DNA of 42,628 bases from JAALLB01 sp964502215 (GCA_964502215.1 CAZCUN010000027.1:1-42628); one strand, 5' to 3'. Positions 22,864 to 32,675 are shown, numbered from the stretch's first letter. The notes: generated from the sequence alone by a model not told the origin. Translations and numbers: made by a program.

Positions 22864-24321
22864 CTAGGCAGTAACAACTTCATTGGGAATAATAATCAAA
22901 AATGTTGTTCCCTGATCTCCTGTATTTTCTATCGCAATTGACCCCCCATGCGCTCGCAATAACTCAACTGCGATAGCCATACCCAAGCCGGACCCACCCG
23001 CTTTAGTCGATCCTTCAAAAGCAATAAATATTTTTTCTTTTACATACTCAGGAATACCAGGCCCTGTATCTGAAATTCTTATATGTACTTCATCATTTAT
23101 ATGATCAGCTTCGACACAAAGTTTTTTTGAACGATTTGGAATATCTGCATCAATCATTGCCTGCTGCGCATTACGGCAAAGGTTCATTAACACTCGGAAT
23201 AACTGCTCTGGATCAGCATCAGCTTCAAAATCAATCGGAACATCATTGTGCCACTCAATCGTAAGGCTGTTTTCTAACCCCAACATATCAGCGACATCAT
23301 TCGCAATCGTATTTAATAATAATTTCCGGCGCTTAGGGGGCGCCTCTAATGCACGACCATAATCAATAACAGATTTTGTATAATCAACAGCACGATCAAT
23401 TGTCTTGATAAGTTTTGGTGCAAAGCGCTGAACAGTTGGATCAGGCAATACTGTCAATCTATCAGAAAATAACTGGGCTGATGCAAGAATATTTCTAAGG
23501 TCGTGATTAATCTTAGAAACCGCTAATCCTAAGTCTGCCAGCCTCTGTTTCTGCCTCAAAGTATGCTGCAGATCACCTTGGAAAGAAGCGAGGCGCTTTT
23601 CTGCAGTGCCAATTTCATCCATCCTATTTGATGGACGATAAACCAGGGAAGCATTCTCTGGCGTTTTTGAGAACTCATTCATATTCGAAGAGATCCTAAT
23701 TATTGGCAAAACAATCAGCCTATAAAGCGCTAAGTATACTAACGCAGCAGTGAAGATCGAAATTAACAATGAAAGGAAAGCAACATTACGTGCATATTCC
23801 CACATTGCTTTTTGGATATATTTTGTTTCTTGCACCAATTCCATAATAGCAGGGCTAGAGCGCATTGTGCCAAAGACACGGTATCTATCACTGGGATTAG
23901 CAAAAAGCATTTTGATGGAACTAACAATGGATTTAAATGCCGTAGTCTTGTCTAAATCAATATGTTCAACCAATTCCCCTGGTTCACCTGACGTTGCCAT
24001 CAATCTAGAAACATCATCTCTGCGGATTGCAACCGCTAAAGACTCAGTTGTGGCCAGAAGACTTTGACCGGCCCCCTCACTCAACATTAAATCATTGGAA
24101 TCTAAAAATACGATGCTTGCCGCTTCCGCCGTCAGCAGGTGATCTTTTAGCCAGCTATTACGAAAATTAGCAACAGATGGAACAAAAATTAAAATTTCTG
24201 CAATCAGAACAAAAATCACTGTTAACACTAGAAGCTTAACTGACAGGCCTGTCCGGATCGCATTTGATAGCCAACCAAAAACGCCAGTGTTCTTTTCTGA
24301 TGTTTCGACCTTAGACTTCAT
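22864..24321 (-). CDS. Sensor histidine kinase
   Basis: A 485-residue membrane histidine kinase. One hydrophobic segment at residues 28-50, an extracytoplasmic domain of about 130 residues, a second segment at 180-205 and a HAMP-like linker are followed by a kinase core: His273 in INHDLRN, an N-box MNLCRNAQQAM, DTGPGIP and GGSGLGMAI. No response regulator is next to it. It follows the flavoprotein gene by 10 bases and shares a leftward operon with it. The signal and target are unknown. Confidence 0.92.
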   Translation of the reverse strand: MKSKVETSEKNTGVFGWLSNAIRTGLSVKLLVLTVIFVLIAEILIFVPSVANFRNSWLKDHLLTAEAASIVFLDSNDLMLSEGAGQSLLATTESLAVAIRRDDVSRLMATSGEPGELVEHIDLDKTTAFKSIVSSIKMLFANPSDRYRVFGTMRSSPAIMELVQETKYIQKAMWEYARNVAFLSLLISIFTAALVYLALYRLIVLPIIRISSNMNEFSKTPENASLVYRPSNRMDEIGTAEKRLASFQGDLQHTLRQKQRLADLGLAVSKINHDLRNILASAQLFSDRLTVLPDPTVQRFAPKLIKTIDRAVDYTKSVIDYGRALEAPPKRRKLLLNTIANDVADMLGLENSLTIEWHNDVPIDFEADADPEQLFRVLMNLCRNAQQAMIDADIPNRSKKLCVEADHINDEVHIRISDTGPGIPEYVKEKIFIAFEGSTKAGGSGLGMAIAVELLRAHGGSIAIENTGDQGTTFLIIIPNEVVTA

Positions 24322-24331
24322 AGACTAATTC

Positions 24332-25762
24332 CTATCCAAATTTCTGTAGAAAATTAATCAGACTTCTTATAATTGGCTTACTCGCCAATGACGTATAATT
24401 CGTAACTGCCGCTCTTTTACCAATCTCTGACAAAGTAGGATACGGGGAAACATAGCCTACAACATCGCCTACCTTCATTTTGTTGGTTATTGCCAACGAC
24501 CACATATTCATCATCTCACCAGCGCCAGTACCAACAATTGAGACCCCAAGAATAAGTCCATTTTTATTTGTGACCATCTTGATAAGACCCGTTGTCTTTC
24601 GCTCTGCTTGCGCGCGATCATTTTCATGATAAGGCCAGCGGAGTACTTTTATAGACCCATATTGTTCTCTAGCCTGTTCTTCTGTTAAGCCGACATGCCC
24701 TAATTCAGGATCCGTATAGGTAACCCATGGAATCATATTATTATTAGGAACAGCTTTCTTACGAAATAAAATGCCACGAATGACTAGCCCTGCATGATAG
24801 CCTGCAACATGTGTGAATTGCAGCCCACCGGTTACATCACCAATCGCGTAGACGCGTTTGTTTGTCGTTCTTAGATCATTCGAAACGGTTATACCGCGAC
24901 GAGTATATTCAATATCAGCCGCACCTAATGAAAGACCATCTACATTTGCCGCACGACCAGTTGCGATGAGCAAGTGTGATGCATTTATCTCTGAACTTTC
25001 ATCACCTTGTTTATAGGAAACTTTAACGCCTGTTTTACCAGACTTCGCAACATTCGAGACCTTTGCATTTTCAAGTATTTTGATGCCTTCTTCTTTTAAT
25101 TTTTCGAGCAGAATTGAAGTTAGCTCAGGATCATCTTTACCCAACGCTTTTACAGCCTCTATGACCGTCACCTCACATCCAAGCCTTCTATGAGCTTGTG
25201 CCATTTCCATACCAATTGGTCCGCCCCCAATGATCACCAAATGGTTCATTTTTTTTGTGTTCTCAAAAATATTCTCATTCGTGAGATAAGGAACGCTATC
25301 TAAACCTTTTATAGGAGGAACAAATGCAGAAGAGCCTGTTGAAATCACGAAGCGTCTTGCTTGGATTTCTTTATCACCAGCAATCACTGTACGCGCATCT
25401 TTGAATCGCCCTTCCGCCTGAATGACCTCAACGCCAAGTCCGGTAAAACGTTCGACAGAATCATTTGGCTCAATTTGCGCAATTACATGATGCACATGAT
25501 CATGCACTTTTTTAAAATCTACTTTAGGGTCACCAGAAACTGTAACGCCAAACTTTTTAGCATCTCTGATCGCTTGCGCATGCTTGCCGGCTGCCAAAAT
25601 AGCCTTTGACGGTACGCAACCATAATTCAAACAGTCACCACCCATTTTGCCTTTTTCTATCAACACAACAGAAACACCGAAAGCTGCCGCAGCAGCAGCA
25701 ACACTTAATCCGCCTGAACCAGCACCAATAACGCAGATATCAGGTTTTAAAACTTCAGTCAT
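24332..25762 (-). CDS. FAD-dependent pyridine nucleotide-disulfide oxidoreductase (mercuric-reductase-like)
   Basis: A 476-residue flavoprotein of the dihydrolipoamide dehydrogenase/mercuric reductase family. The FAD-binding GAGSGG is at residues 13-18; the redox pair is Cys44 and Cys49 in GGDCLNYGCVPSK; the NAD(P) motif GGGPIGME follows near 180. The C-terminal active-site loop reads SPYPTLSE rather than the HAHPTLSE of true dihydrolipoamide dehydrogenases, which argues against that enzyme. No vicinal cysteines are seen at the C-terminus, so mercury reduction is doubtful. It is operonic with a TVP38/TMEM64 protein, a known pairing. Substrate unknown. Confidence 0.9.
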   Translation of the reverse strand: MTEVLKPDICVIGAGSGGLSVAAAAAAFGVSVVLIEKGKMGGDCLNYGCVPSKAILAAGKHAQAIRDAKKFGVTVSGDPKVDFKKVHDHVHHVIAQIEPNDSVERFTGLGVEVIQAEGRFKDARTVIAGDKEIQARRFVISTGSSAFVPPIKGLDSVPYLTNENIFENTKKMNHLVIIGGGPIGMEMAQAHRRLGCEVTVIEAVKALGKDDPELTSILLEKLKEEGIKILENAKVSNVAKSGKTGVKVSYKQGDESSEINASHLLIATGRAANVDGLSLGAADIEYTRRGITVSNDLRTTNKRVYAIGDVTGGLQFTHVAGYHAGLVIRGILFRKKAVPNNNMIPWVTYTDPELGHVGLTEEQAREQYGSIKVLRWPYHENDRAQAERKTTGLIKMVTNKNGLILGVSIVGTGAGEMMNMWSLAITNKMKVGDVVGYVSPYPTLSEIGKRAAVTNYTSLASKPIIRSLINFLQKFG

Positions 25763-25802
25763 TTTTGCTTCCTAAGGTATTTTACTTGAAATAATTAGTT
25801 TG

Positions 25803-26582
25803 TTACTGATCACTACCTGAAACAGATTTTTCGCCTCGAAGTTTTTTTATAACAACAGGCAGAATTGAAATAATTCCGAGCATGGTAATTGCAATCAAAA
25901 TTTCTGGCGTCACGAGTGAACCTAAGTCTAATTTACAATTTCCAGCATCAGCACAACCCGGCTGTTTTTCTGCAACATCAGCTATAATACTATCCATCCC
26001 CGTTCCGATGTAAGCATATGTGAATGTGCCAGGGATAATGCCAATGAATGTAGCTAATACATAAGGCTTAACTTTCATATCCAATAAAGCTGGTACGATA
26101 TTTAACACCCAAAATGGAAATACTGGCACTAGGCGAAGTGTCAGCAAATATTGAAATGAATCCTTTTTAAATCCTTCGACCATTTTGTTAACAAAAGGGC
26201 CTGCTTTTTCTTTTAAGAAGTCACCAAAAGAAGTTCTAGCTATTATGAAGATGATTACAGCGCCTATTGTTGCGCCTATAACTGCGAAGGATCCACCTAT
26301 AATACCACCAAAGAAAAACCCAGAGGCTATGGTTAAAAAAGATGCACCAGGAAATGAAATAGCAACCAGTCCTGCATATAATAATATAAATGCAATACCT
26401 GCTATTATGAAATTATCTTCGACGTAGCCACCTAATTCTTGTCTGTGTTTGATAAAACTCGACAGACCAAAATGCTCAAAAATACCTGCCCAATAGCCCA
26501 CGCCAAGCAAAACAGCTATAAAACCAAGAGCGCCCCATTTCTTGATTGGATTACCTTGTTTATTTTGTATTTCAGATGTCAT
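25803..26582 (-). CDS. TVP38/TMEM64 family membrane protein
   Basis: A 259-residue inner-membrane protein with about six hydrophobic segments and the family landmarks: ISFPGASFLTIASGFFFGGIIG around 75-95 with re-entrant Gly/Pro turns, and RLVPVFPFWVLNIVPAL around 150-167. It is the first gene of the leftward operon with the flavoprotein, 40 bases apart. Members of this family (DedA-related) are thought to move lipids or small solutes across the membrane. The exact role here is unknown. Confidence 0.88.
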   Translation of the reverse strand: MTSEIQNKQGNPIKKWGALGFIAVLLGVGYWAGIFEHFGLSSFIKHRQELGGYVEDNFIIAGIAFILLYAGLVAISFPGASFLTIASGFFFGGIIGGSFAVIGATIGAVIIFIIARTSFGDFLKEKAGPFVNKMVEGFKKDSFQYLLTLRLVPVFPFWVLNIVPALLDMKVKPYVLATFIGIIPGTFTYAYIGTGMDSIIADVAEKQPGCADAGNCKLDLGSLVTPEILIAITMLGIISILPVVIKKLRGEKSVSGSDQ

Positions 26583-26929
26583 CTAATATTCTTCGACGTG
26601 GCTATATAAGATTTATAATTTCTAGACCTGCAGGATTAGACTAAATAAGCTTGGATTTCCATCACCAAATTATAATTAAATGCTCCAGCAGCTTGCTAAT
26701 TCAGTATAAAAAATACAGTTTGACCCTTTGCAGTTTCTTGACTTGTTTTGTATATGCAATTATAAGCCGCTACAACAACTGGATATGTGTAGTTCAACAC
26801 ACTTCAGGTTTTCATCGAATAATGAGAAATTTATACGGTTTATGACCGATAGTTTTTATATTTGATTGAACCAAAGTATCCAAGAAATTAATTTTTGAGG
26901 GTTCGCTTTTAGCAAGCGGATATTTAAAT
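26583..26929. promoter_or_regulatory. Divergent intergenic region before rpmH
   Basis: About 350 AT-rich bases without a supportable gene. It must contain the promoter of the leftward TVP38 operon and that of the rightward rpmH transcript. A 64-codon frame at 26651-26845 looks accidental (composition, no ribosome-binding site). A GAGG lies about 30 bases before the rpmH start. I could not fix promoter hexamers. Confidence 0.5.
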
Positions 26930-27064
26930 ATGAAACGTACATTTCAACCAAGTAATCTTGTTCGCGCTCGCAGACACGGTTTTCGTTCACGCATGGCAAC
27001 AGCTGGTGGCCGTAAAGTAATCGCTTCTCGTCGTGCTAAAGGCCGCAAGAAACTTTCTGCTTAA
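26930..27064 (+). CDS. rpmH: 50S ribosomal protein L34
   Basis: A 44-residue, very basic protein that matches L34: it starts MKRTFQPSNL and continues VRARRHGFRSRMAT, then AGGRKVI and ends RRAKGRKKLSA. L34 is part of the large ribosomal subunit. It is just upstream of rnpA, the usual bacterial order, with 29 bases between them. It is too short for a 60-codon ORF screen. Confidence 0.97.
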   Translation: MKRTFQPSNLVRARRHGFRSRMATAGGRKVIASRRAKGRKKLSA

Positions 27065-27093
27065 TTTTTACAAGCAGTTTTTTTTCATTCTTT

Positions 27094-27552
27094 ATGCTGG
27101 AGCTGGACTTGTCTAAATACCAGCAAATCTCCGAGTTAACTTCTGAAAGAGTTTCAACACTCAAGAAGCGCTCGGATTTTTTGCGTTTAAGAAGCGGCAA
27201 ACGCTACGCAACAAAGTCTTTTATTTTACAAACTGCGCAAATAGACAAAGCAGAAACGCATAAACATCCGCGTGTGGGATATACAGTTACTAAAAAAGTT
27301 GGAAATGCGGTCATTCGTAATAGAATAAAGCGTAGACTGCGTGAAGTTGTACAACAAATCATTCCACTAAAATCACAGCCCAACCATGACTATGTTATTA
27401 TCGGAAAACATGCTGCACTGACGCAAGACTTCACATCTATTCTAAAGGATTTGGAGCAAGCACTTGACCATGTTCATAAGAACGGGGCAAAAGGTTTCAA
27501 GAAACTTCAAAAATCGGGGGATGTCGCAAAATCATCCTCTAATAAGACTTAA
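27094..27552 (+). CDS. rnpA: Ribonuclease P protein component
   Basis: A 152-residue basic protein with the RnpA signature NAVIRNRIKRRLREVV (residues about 70-85) preceded by GYTVTKKVG. RnpA assists the RNase P RNA in removing tRNA 5' leaders. The family is usually near 110-130 residues; the extra length is an N-terminal extension (residues 1-20) and a charged C-terminal tail. A shorter start near residue 22 (TLKKRSDF) is possible if a non-ATG start is used. It follows rpmH and precedes yidC in the usual order. Confidence 0.95.
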   Translation: MLELDLSKYQQISELTSERVSTLKKRSDFLRLRSGKRYATKSFILQTAQIDKAETHKHPRVGYTVTKKVGNAVIRNRIKRRLREVVQQIIPLKSQPNHDYVIIGKHAALTQDFTSILKDLEQALDHVHKNGAKGFKKLQKSGDVAKSSSNKT

Positions 27553-27576
27553 AGATATTCGGTAGGATAAATTCTT

Positions 27577-29361
27577 ATGAACGGCAATAATAGTAATACG
27601 TTTTTGGCAATTGGACTGTCCGTTCTGGTGCTGGTGTTATGGCAAGTTTTTTATATCAGCCCAATTGTAGAAGAAGAACGCAAGCAAGCTGAGATTGTAG
27701 CCCAGCGTGAGGCCGCCCAATCTGGCCAGATTAAACCCACTGATAATGCCGCAATCCCACAAGGTGATGAAGAAACTGCTACATCTGCTCCTGTAACAAA
27801 TACAGAAGCTGCAGAGAGCGAAGAAGAAAAGCGTCTTACAATTGAAACAGAACTTCTTATTGGGTCGCTAAATCTTCGTGGTGCTCGTATTGATGATCTT
27901 AAGCTAAAAAAATACCGCGTAGAAAATGATGATGAAGCGCCTCTTGTAACTCTATTATCTCCACGTATAAGCAATAACCCTTATTTCGCTGAATTTGGGT
28001 ATTTACGCTCTGATACAGCTGGTGAAGTTCCAACTGCAAACACAGTTTGGAATACGGATGCAAGCAGCTTAACTGCAAATGCAACAATTACCCTTAATTG
28101 GACAAATGATAAAGGCATTCGCTTTGAACGCGACATAGCGCTTGACGATAAATATATGTTCACGGTTACTGACCGCATTGCAAATACTTCAAACGCTGAA
28201 ATTCAACTGACGCCTTATGGTCGTATAGCGCGTTTTGGAGAGCCTGAAACACAAGGTATTTTTGTCTTGCACGAAGGGTTGATTGGTCACTTCGGCGATG
28301 ATGAATATGAAGAAGTTGATTACGATGACCTTCGTGATGATAAAGAACTCTCTCTTGCTAGAACGCCAAGAGGCTGGCTAGGTATCACAGATAAATATTG
28401 GGCAGCGGCACTTATTCCTGGCAGTTCATTTAAACCTCGTTTCTTTTATGATGATAAGGGTGCGGAACTTTTCCAAACTGATTATGTTGGCGAATTATCA
28501 AACATTGCTGCTGGTGGTAACGTTGAAATTAAAAACAAACTTTTTGCTGGTGCAAAGGTCACCGAAATCATTGATGGTTACCAAGAAGAAGAAGCCATTC
28601 ATAATTTTGATTTGATGATTGACTGGGGCTGGTTCTATTTCATCACTAAGCCACTGTTCTGGCTGATCCACTGGATACACGGCATTGTTGGAAACTTTGG
28701 TGTTGCTATCTTGGGCGCGACCGTAATTATCAAAGCGTTTTTCTTACCACTTGCTAACATGTCTTATGCCTCTATGGCGAAAATGAAAAAAGTTCAGCCT
28801 GAAATGACCGAGATGCGTGAGCGTTACGGTGATGACAAGATGAAACAACAGCAGGAAATGATGGCGATTTACAAGCGCGAGAAAATCAATCCTGCGGCAG
28901 GGTGCTTGCCAATGCTGGTTCAAATTCCAGTGTTTTTTGCACTCTACAAGGTTTTGTTTGTTACCATCGAAATGCGCCACGCGCCATTCTTTGGCTGGAT
29001 ACAAGATTTAGCAGCGCCTGATCCAACTTCAATTTTCAATTTCTTTGGCTTATTACCATTTGAAGTGGGAGGCTTATTCCTAGTTGGTATTTGGCCTGTC
29101 ATTATGGGCATCACGATGTTCCTTCAATTCCAGATGAACCCTGCACCACCTGATCCAACACAAGCGATGATTTTCAAATGGATGCCGCTAATCTTTACTT
29201 TCATGCTGGCTTCATTCCCTGCAGGTCTTGTCATTTACTGGGCATGGAACAACACCTTAAGCCTTATCCAACAAGGCATCATCATGAAACGTCATGGTGC
29301 AGAGGTAGCGCTTTTTGATAATCTCAAAGGCATGTTTTCGCGCAAATCGAAAGAAACCTAA
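27577..29361 (+). CDS. yidC: Membrane protein insertase YidC
   Basis: A 594-residue inner-membrane insertase. It has an N-terminal membrane helix (residues 7-27), a low-complexity acidic linker (35-85), a beta-sandwich periplasmic domain (to about 340) and a C-terminal five-helix 60KD_IMP domain, with conserved INPAAGCLPMLVQIPVFFALYKV. It inserts proteins alone or with SecYEG. The length fits the Gram-negative family. AGGA precedes the ATG. It is followed after 2 bases by engB, so the two are one operon. Confidence 0.97.
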   Translation: MNGNNSNTFLAIGLSVLVLVLWQVFYISPIVEEERKQAEIVAQREAAQSGQIKPTDNAAIPQGDEETATSAPVTNTEAAESEEEKRLTIETELLIGSLNLRGARIDDLKLKKYRVENDDEAPLVTLLSPRISNNPYFAEFGYLRSDTAGEVPTANTVWNTDASSLTANATITLNWTNDKGIRFERDIALDDKYMFTVTDRIANTSNAEIQLTPYGRIARFGEPETQGIFVLHEGLIGHFGDDEYEEVDYDDLRDDKELSLARTPRGWLGITDKYWAAALIPGSSFKPRFFYDDKGAELFQTDYVGELSNIAAGGNVEIKNKLFAGAKVTEIIDGYQEEEAIHNFDLMIDWGWFYFITKPLFWLIHWIHGIVGNFGVAILGATVIIKAFFLPLANMSYASMAKMKKVQPEMTEMRERYGDDKMKQQQEMMAIYKREKINPAAGCLPMLVQIPVFFALYKVLFVTIEMRHAPFFGWIQDLAAPDPTSIFNFFGLLPFEVGGLFLVGIWPVIMGITMFLQFQMNPAPPDPTQAMIFKWMPLIFTFMLASFPAGLVIYWAWNNTLSLIQQGIIMKRHGAEVALFDNLKGMFSRKSKET

Positions 29362-29363
29362 AC

Positions 29364-30023
29364 ATGTTGGATGATAAACCCAATGAATTTAGCGAAGCCG
29401 CACTTGAAAAAGGGCGGCTTTTGTTTGCAAAGGGGTGGGATTTTCTGCTTGGCGTTCCTTCAATGAAATTCATGCCGCCAGAAGGCCCTGCTGAGATTGC
29501 ATTTGCTGGCCGTTCCAATGTTGGTAAGTCATCGCTAATTAATGCGCTCGTAAACCAAAAAGGCTTAGCACGAACCTCTAATACGCCTGGGCGAACGCAG
29601 GAGCTGAATTATTTTATTCCAAAAAATAGCGATGAAATACCAGATTACGCCATCGTTGATATGCCAGGTTATGGCTATGCTAAAGCGCCTAAAACACAAG
29701 TCGAAGCTTGGACACGGTTAGTCTTTTCTTATTTACGTGGGCGCACTACATTGCGCCGTGTTTTTGTACTCATCGACTCGCGCCACGGTATTAAAAAGAA
29801 CGATGTTGAAGTCTTCAAAATGATGGACAAAGCTGCGTGCTCTTATCAAGTTGTACTGACAAAAGCTGATAAAATTAAAGTCCCTGACCTTGAAAAACTT
29901 CAAGTAGAAACGCTAGCCACACTTTCAAAACATGTGGCGGCCTATCCTGAAGTGCTGACAACCTCGTCTGAAAAAGGCGAAGGCATTGCAGAACTTCGCG
30001 CTGTGATTGGTAGCGTGTTTTAG
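29364..30023 (+). CDS. engB: Ribosome biogenesis GTPase EngB (YsxC/YihA)
   Basis: A 219-residue GTPase. G1 is GRSNVGKSS (residues 49-57), G2 lies in NTPGRTQELNYF, G3 is DMPGYG, G4 is TKADK and G5 lies near TTSSEKGEG. It supports assembly of the large ribosomal subunit. It starts 2 bases after yidC and is followed by argB after 61 bases, an order common in Rhizobiales. The length is typical. Confidence 0.96.
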   Translation: MLDDKPNEFSEAALEKGRLLFAKGWDFLLGVPSMKFMPPEGPAEIAFAGRSNVGKSSLINALVNQKGLARTSNTPGRTQELNYFIPKNSDEIPDYAIVDMPGYGYAKAPKTQVEAWTRLVFSYLRGRTTLRRVFVLIDSRHGIKKNDVEVFKMMDKAACSYQVVLTKADKIKVPDLEKLQVETLATLSKHVAAYPEVLTTSSEKGEGIAELRAVIGSVF

Positions 30024-30084
30024 CAAACTTGCTGATTGCAAAGTTTGCGGCTATGTAACGTCTTGAATAAAAGGCGAAACAACG

Positions 30085-30990
30085 ATGACTAAAAAAACCG
30101 AATCCGAAGGCCTTCACGAGGCTGAAATTCTCTCTCATGCGCTACCCTATATGCAACGCTATGCAGGACGTACTGTTGTTGTAAAATATGGCGGCAATGC
30201 TATGGGTGATGAAACACTTGGAAAAGCCTTTTGTCGTGACATTGCTCTGTTGAAACAAGCTGGCGTTCACCCTGTTGTTGTGCATGGTGGCGGGCCTCAG
30301 ATTGGGTTTATGCTAGAGCGTATGAACATCAAATCAGAGTTCAAAGATGGCCTTCGTGTAACAGATCAAGACACGATTGAAGTTGTGGAGATGGTGCTTG
30401 CAGGTTCAATTAATAAACAGATTGTTGCCAACATTAATTCAGAAGGTGCACGTGCTGTTGGGCTTTGTGGCAAAGATGGCAATATGGTGCTGGTTGAAAA
30501 ACTACGTCGCACGTCAGTTGATCCTAATTCGAATATAGAGCGCATCGTTGATCTTGGCTTTGTGGGTGAGCCAAAAGAAGTTGATTCTACTGTTCTTGAT
30601 CTCGTAATTGAGGCAGGCCTAATTCCTGTTGTTGCCCCCGTTTGTTTTGGCAAGGATGGCAAAACTTATAATGTGAATGCAGATACATTTGCTGGCGCGC
30701 TTGCAAGTGCGTTAGACGCAAAGCGTTTATTATTCCTGACAGATGTTGAGGGGGTGCTTGATGGTGATAAGAAGCTTATTAAAGAACTTACTATTAAAGA
30801 CGCAGAAAAGCTCATCAAGGATGGCACAATTAATGGTGGTATGATCCCAAAAGTTCAAACCTGCATTGACGCGCTTGGCAATGAAGATGAAGGCGTTGAA
30901 GGGGTGGTAATCGTGAACGGCAAGAAACCTCACGCAGTCCTGCTCGAACTTTTCACCGAGCATGGTGCAGGTACACTGATCAAACCCTAA
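30085..30990 (+). CDS. argB: Acetylglutamate kinase
   Basis: A 301-residue enzyme that phosphorylates N-acetyl-L-glutamate in arginine synthesis. The nucleotide-binding KYGGNAM (residues 35-41) and VVHGGGPQIG (about 67-76) are typical, as are the later INADTFAG-like NVNADTFAGALA and NGGMIPKV. It shares the group with engB. The gene ends 2 bases before a convergent transporter gene, so little room is left for a terminator between them. Confidence 0.97.
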   Translation: MTKKTESEGLHEAEILSHALPYMQRYAGRTVVVKYGGNAMGDETLGKAFCRDIALLKQAGVHPVVVHGGGPQIGFMLERMNIKSEFKDGLRVTDQDTIEVVEMVLAGSINKQIVANINSEGARAVGLCGKDGNMVLVEKLRRTSVDPNSNIERIVDLGFVGEPKEVDSTVLDLVIEAGLIPVVAPVCFGKDGKTYNVNADTFAGALASALDAKRLLFLTDVEGVLDGDKKLIKELTIKDAEKLIKDGTINGGMIPKVQTCIDALGNEDEGVEGVVIVNGKKPHAVLLELFTEHGAGTLIKP

Positions 30991-30992
30991 CC

Positions 30993-31898
30993 TCATAATA
31001 GTAAAATCAACAAGACTATGCCCCCAGTTATGAGGCAACATCCTAGTATTTCAAGCTGATTCATCGCCTCTTTAAAAAAGAAAATAGATGAGGAAAATGT
31101 AAACAGCATTTCCACTTGAGCGATGACTTTTACTAAGGCTGCTTGTTGTAATGTGAACGCAATGAACCAACCAAAGGAAGCAGTGGCACCTGCAAAACCA
31201 ACAGCTAATGCTGGCTTCCACGCGGCAATAATTTTTGGCAATTCATCTCTTTGAAAAATTACAATCCAAATTAGCATGATGATCGTTTGTAATAAGATTG
31301 CATAAACTAAGGTCGTCGAAGCTTGTACAACAAAGAACCCATGCTGAACAGAAAGTGCTGCCTCACGGTAGCCCGCAGCAGCTAAACCAAAGAGCGTTCC
31401 TGAAGCAAGTCCAATTAGTGCTATACGACTGAAAACTGAAGTGAAAATGGTTTTCAATGTAATGGTTGATCTTGCAACAGAAATCATCATGACGCCTACG
31501 ATACTAACAGCAATAGCCATGATGCCGCCTGCAGAAAGCTTTTCACCAAACAGGATGAGTGCAAAGATTGCAGTTTGTGCAGGTTCGGTTCTGGAGTAAG
31601 CTGTACCGACGGTAAAATTTCTGAATGAAAAAAGATAGACCAGCAAGAAGGTTGCTAAGATTTGCGCTATAGAAGCGATGCTTGCCCATAAAAAGAAGCT
31701 TGTATTTAAGCTTGGCAGTTGAAATTCAAATCCGAAAATCAATATCAACCAATAAAGACAGGCAAAAGGGACGCCAAACCCAAATCGGACAAAGGTTGCG
31801 CCCGTCGAACCCATAACATTCTTCAGATGCTTTTGCAGGCTGGAGCGTATATTTTGCAGGAAGGCAGCAGCGACTGTGATGATTATCCAAAGGTTCAT
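30993..31898 (-). CDS. EamA/DMT-family transporter
   Basis: A 301-residue inner-membrane protein with about ten hydrophobic segments in two homologous halves, as in EamA drug/metabolite transporters. Landmarks are YSRTEPAQTAIFALILFGEKL (about 100-120) in the first half and VEMLFTFSSSIFFFKE near the end. It is convergent with argB and divergent from the HAD-hydrolase gene, 57 bases apart. The substrate is unknown. Confidence 0.88.
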   Translation of the reverse strand: MNLWIIITVAAAFLQNIRSSLQKHLKNVMGSTGATFVRFGFGVPFACLYWLILIFGFEFQLPSLNTSFFLWASIASIAQILATFLLVYLFSFRNFTVGTAYSRTEPAQTAIFALILFGEKLSAGGIMAIAVSIVGVMMISVARSTITLKTIFTSVFSRIALIGLASGTLFGLAAAGYREAALSVQHGFFVVQASTTLVYAILLQTIIMLIWIVIFQRDELPKIIAAWKPALAVGFAGATASFGWFIAFTLQQAALVKVIAQVEMLFTFSSSIFFFKEAMNQLEILGCCLITGGIVLLILLL

Positions 31899-31955
31899 AC
31901 AATAACGAGTGCATCACCTCTCGCAATAGGTCAAGAAACATGGCAAGGAAGCCTA

Positions 31956-32645
31956 ATGGAAAATTTTAAAAATATCGATACTTGGGTCTTTGACCTAGAC
32001 AACACACTTTACCCGCGCCACTGCGATCTGTTTAGCCAGATTGATGTACTAATGACGGGTTATGTTTCTGATCTTACAGGCCTTGATAGAATTGAAGCGC
32101 GCAAGCTGCAAAAAGACTTATATCGCGATTATGGCACGACGCTTCGTGGGCTTATGGAAACTAAGAATATCGACCCGCAAGGCTTTCTCGACGTTGTTCA
32201 TGACATTGATTATTCGCCTCTACCCAAGAACCCAGAACTGGGTGACATGCTGGCAAAATTGCCGGGGCGACGCCTGATTTATACCAATGGTTCAGTCAAA
32301 CACGCAACAGATACTTTAACCGCTATGGATGTTGATCCTGATTTGTTTGAAGGCATGTTTGACATTGTGGCTTCGAACTTTGAACCAAAGCCAAAGGCAG
32401 AACCTTTTGCTAAATTTCTAAAAGATCATAATGTAACAGCAACTTCGTCAGCTATGTTTGAAGACCTGCCTCGCAATCTAGAGCCTGCAAAAGCAAACGG
32501 CATGATGACCGTGCTCATAACGCCACAAAGTATTGGTGATTATAAAGTAGAAGCATGGGAACATGACGAAGCCCAAGAAAACTATATCGATCATTCAACG
32601 GATGATTTGGATGGGTTTCTTAAAGAGATTTTAAGAATAGTTTAA
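31956..32645 (+). CDS. HAD-family hydrolase, pyrimidine 5'-nucleotidase type
   Basis: I chose ATG 31956, which gives 229 residues beginning MENFKNIDTW; an upstream extension to 31719 overlaps the divergent transporter gene and is unlikely. The catalytic motif DLDNTLYP holds Asp13 and Asp15; motif II is YTNGS and motif IV is FEDLPRNLEPAK. The layout matches the SDT1/pyrimidine 5'-nucleotidase branch. This gene accompanies the dapD neighbourhood in many Rhizobiales. Substrate assumed from family. Confidence 0.9.
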   Translation: MENFKNIDTWVFDLDNTLYPRHCDLFSQIDVLMTGYVSDLTGLDRIEARKLQKDLYRDYGTTLRGLMETKNIDPQGFLDVVHDIDYSPLPKNPELGDMLAKLPGRRLIYTNGSVKHATDTLTAMDVDPDLFEGMFDIVASNFEPKPKAEPFAKFLKDHNVTATSSAMFEDLPRNLEPAKANGMMTVLITPQSIGDYKVEAWEHDEAQENYIDHSTDDLDGFLKEILRIV

Positions 32646-32675
32646 AGAGCAGCTATCAAAAAGGTTCTTGCACTT

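Noticed and set aside
24332..25762. Naming the flavoprotein as mercuric reductase or dihydrolipoamide dehydrogenase
   Set aside because: No C-terminal cysteine pair or mercury-binding N-domain, and no HAHPTLSE motif; no mer genes nearby.
26651..26845. 64-residue frame before rpmH
   Set aside because: No ribosome-binding site and unnatural composition; likely chance.
31719..31955. Upstream extension of the HAD hydrolase
   Set aside because: It overlaps the divergent transporter gene and lacks family similarity before MENFKNIDTW.
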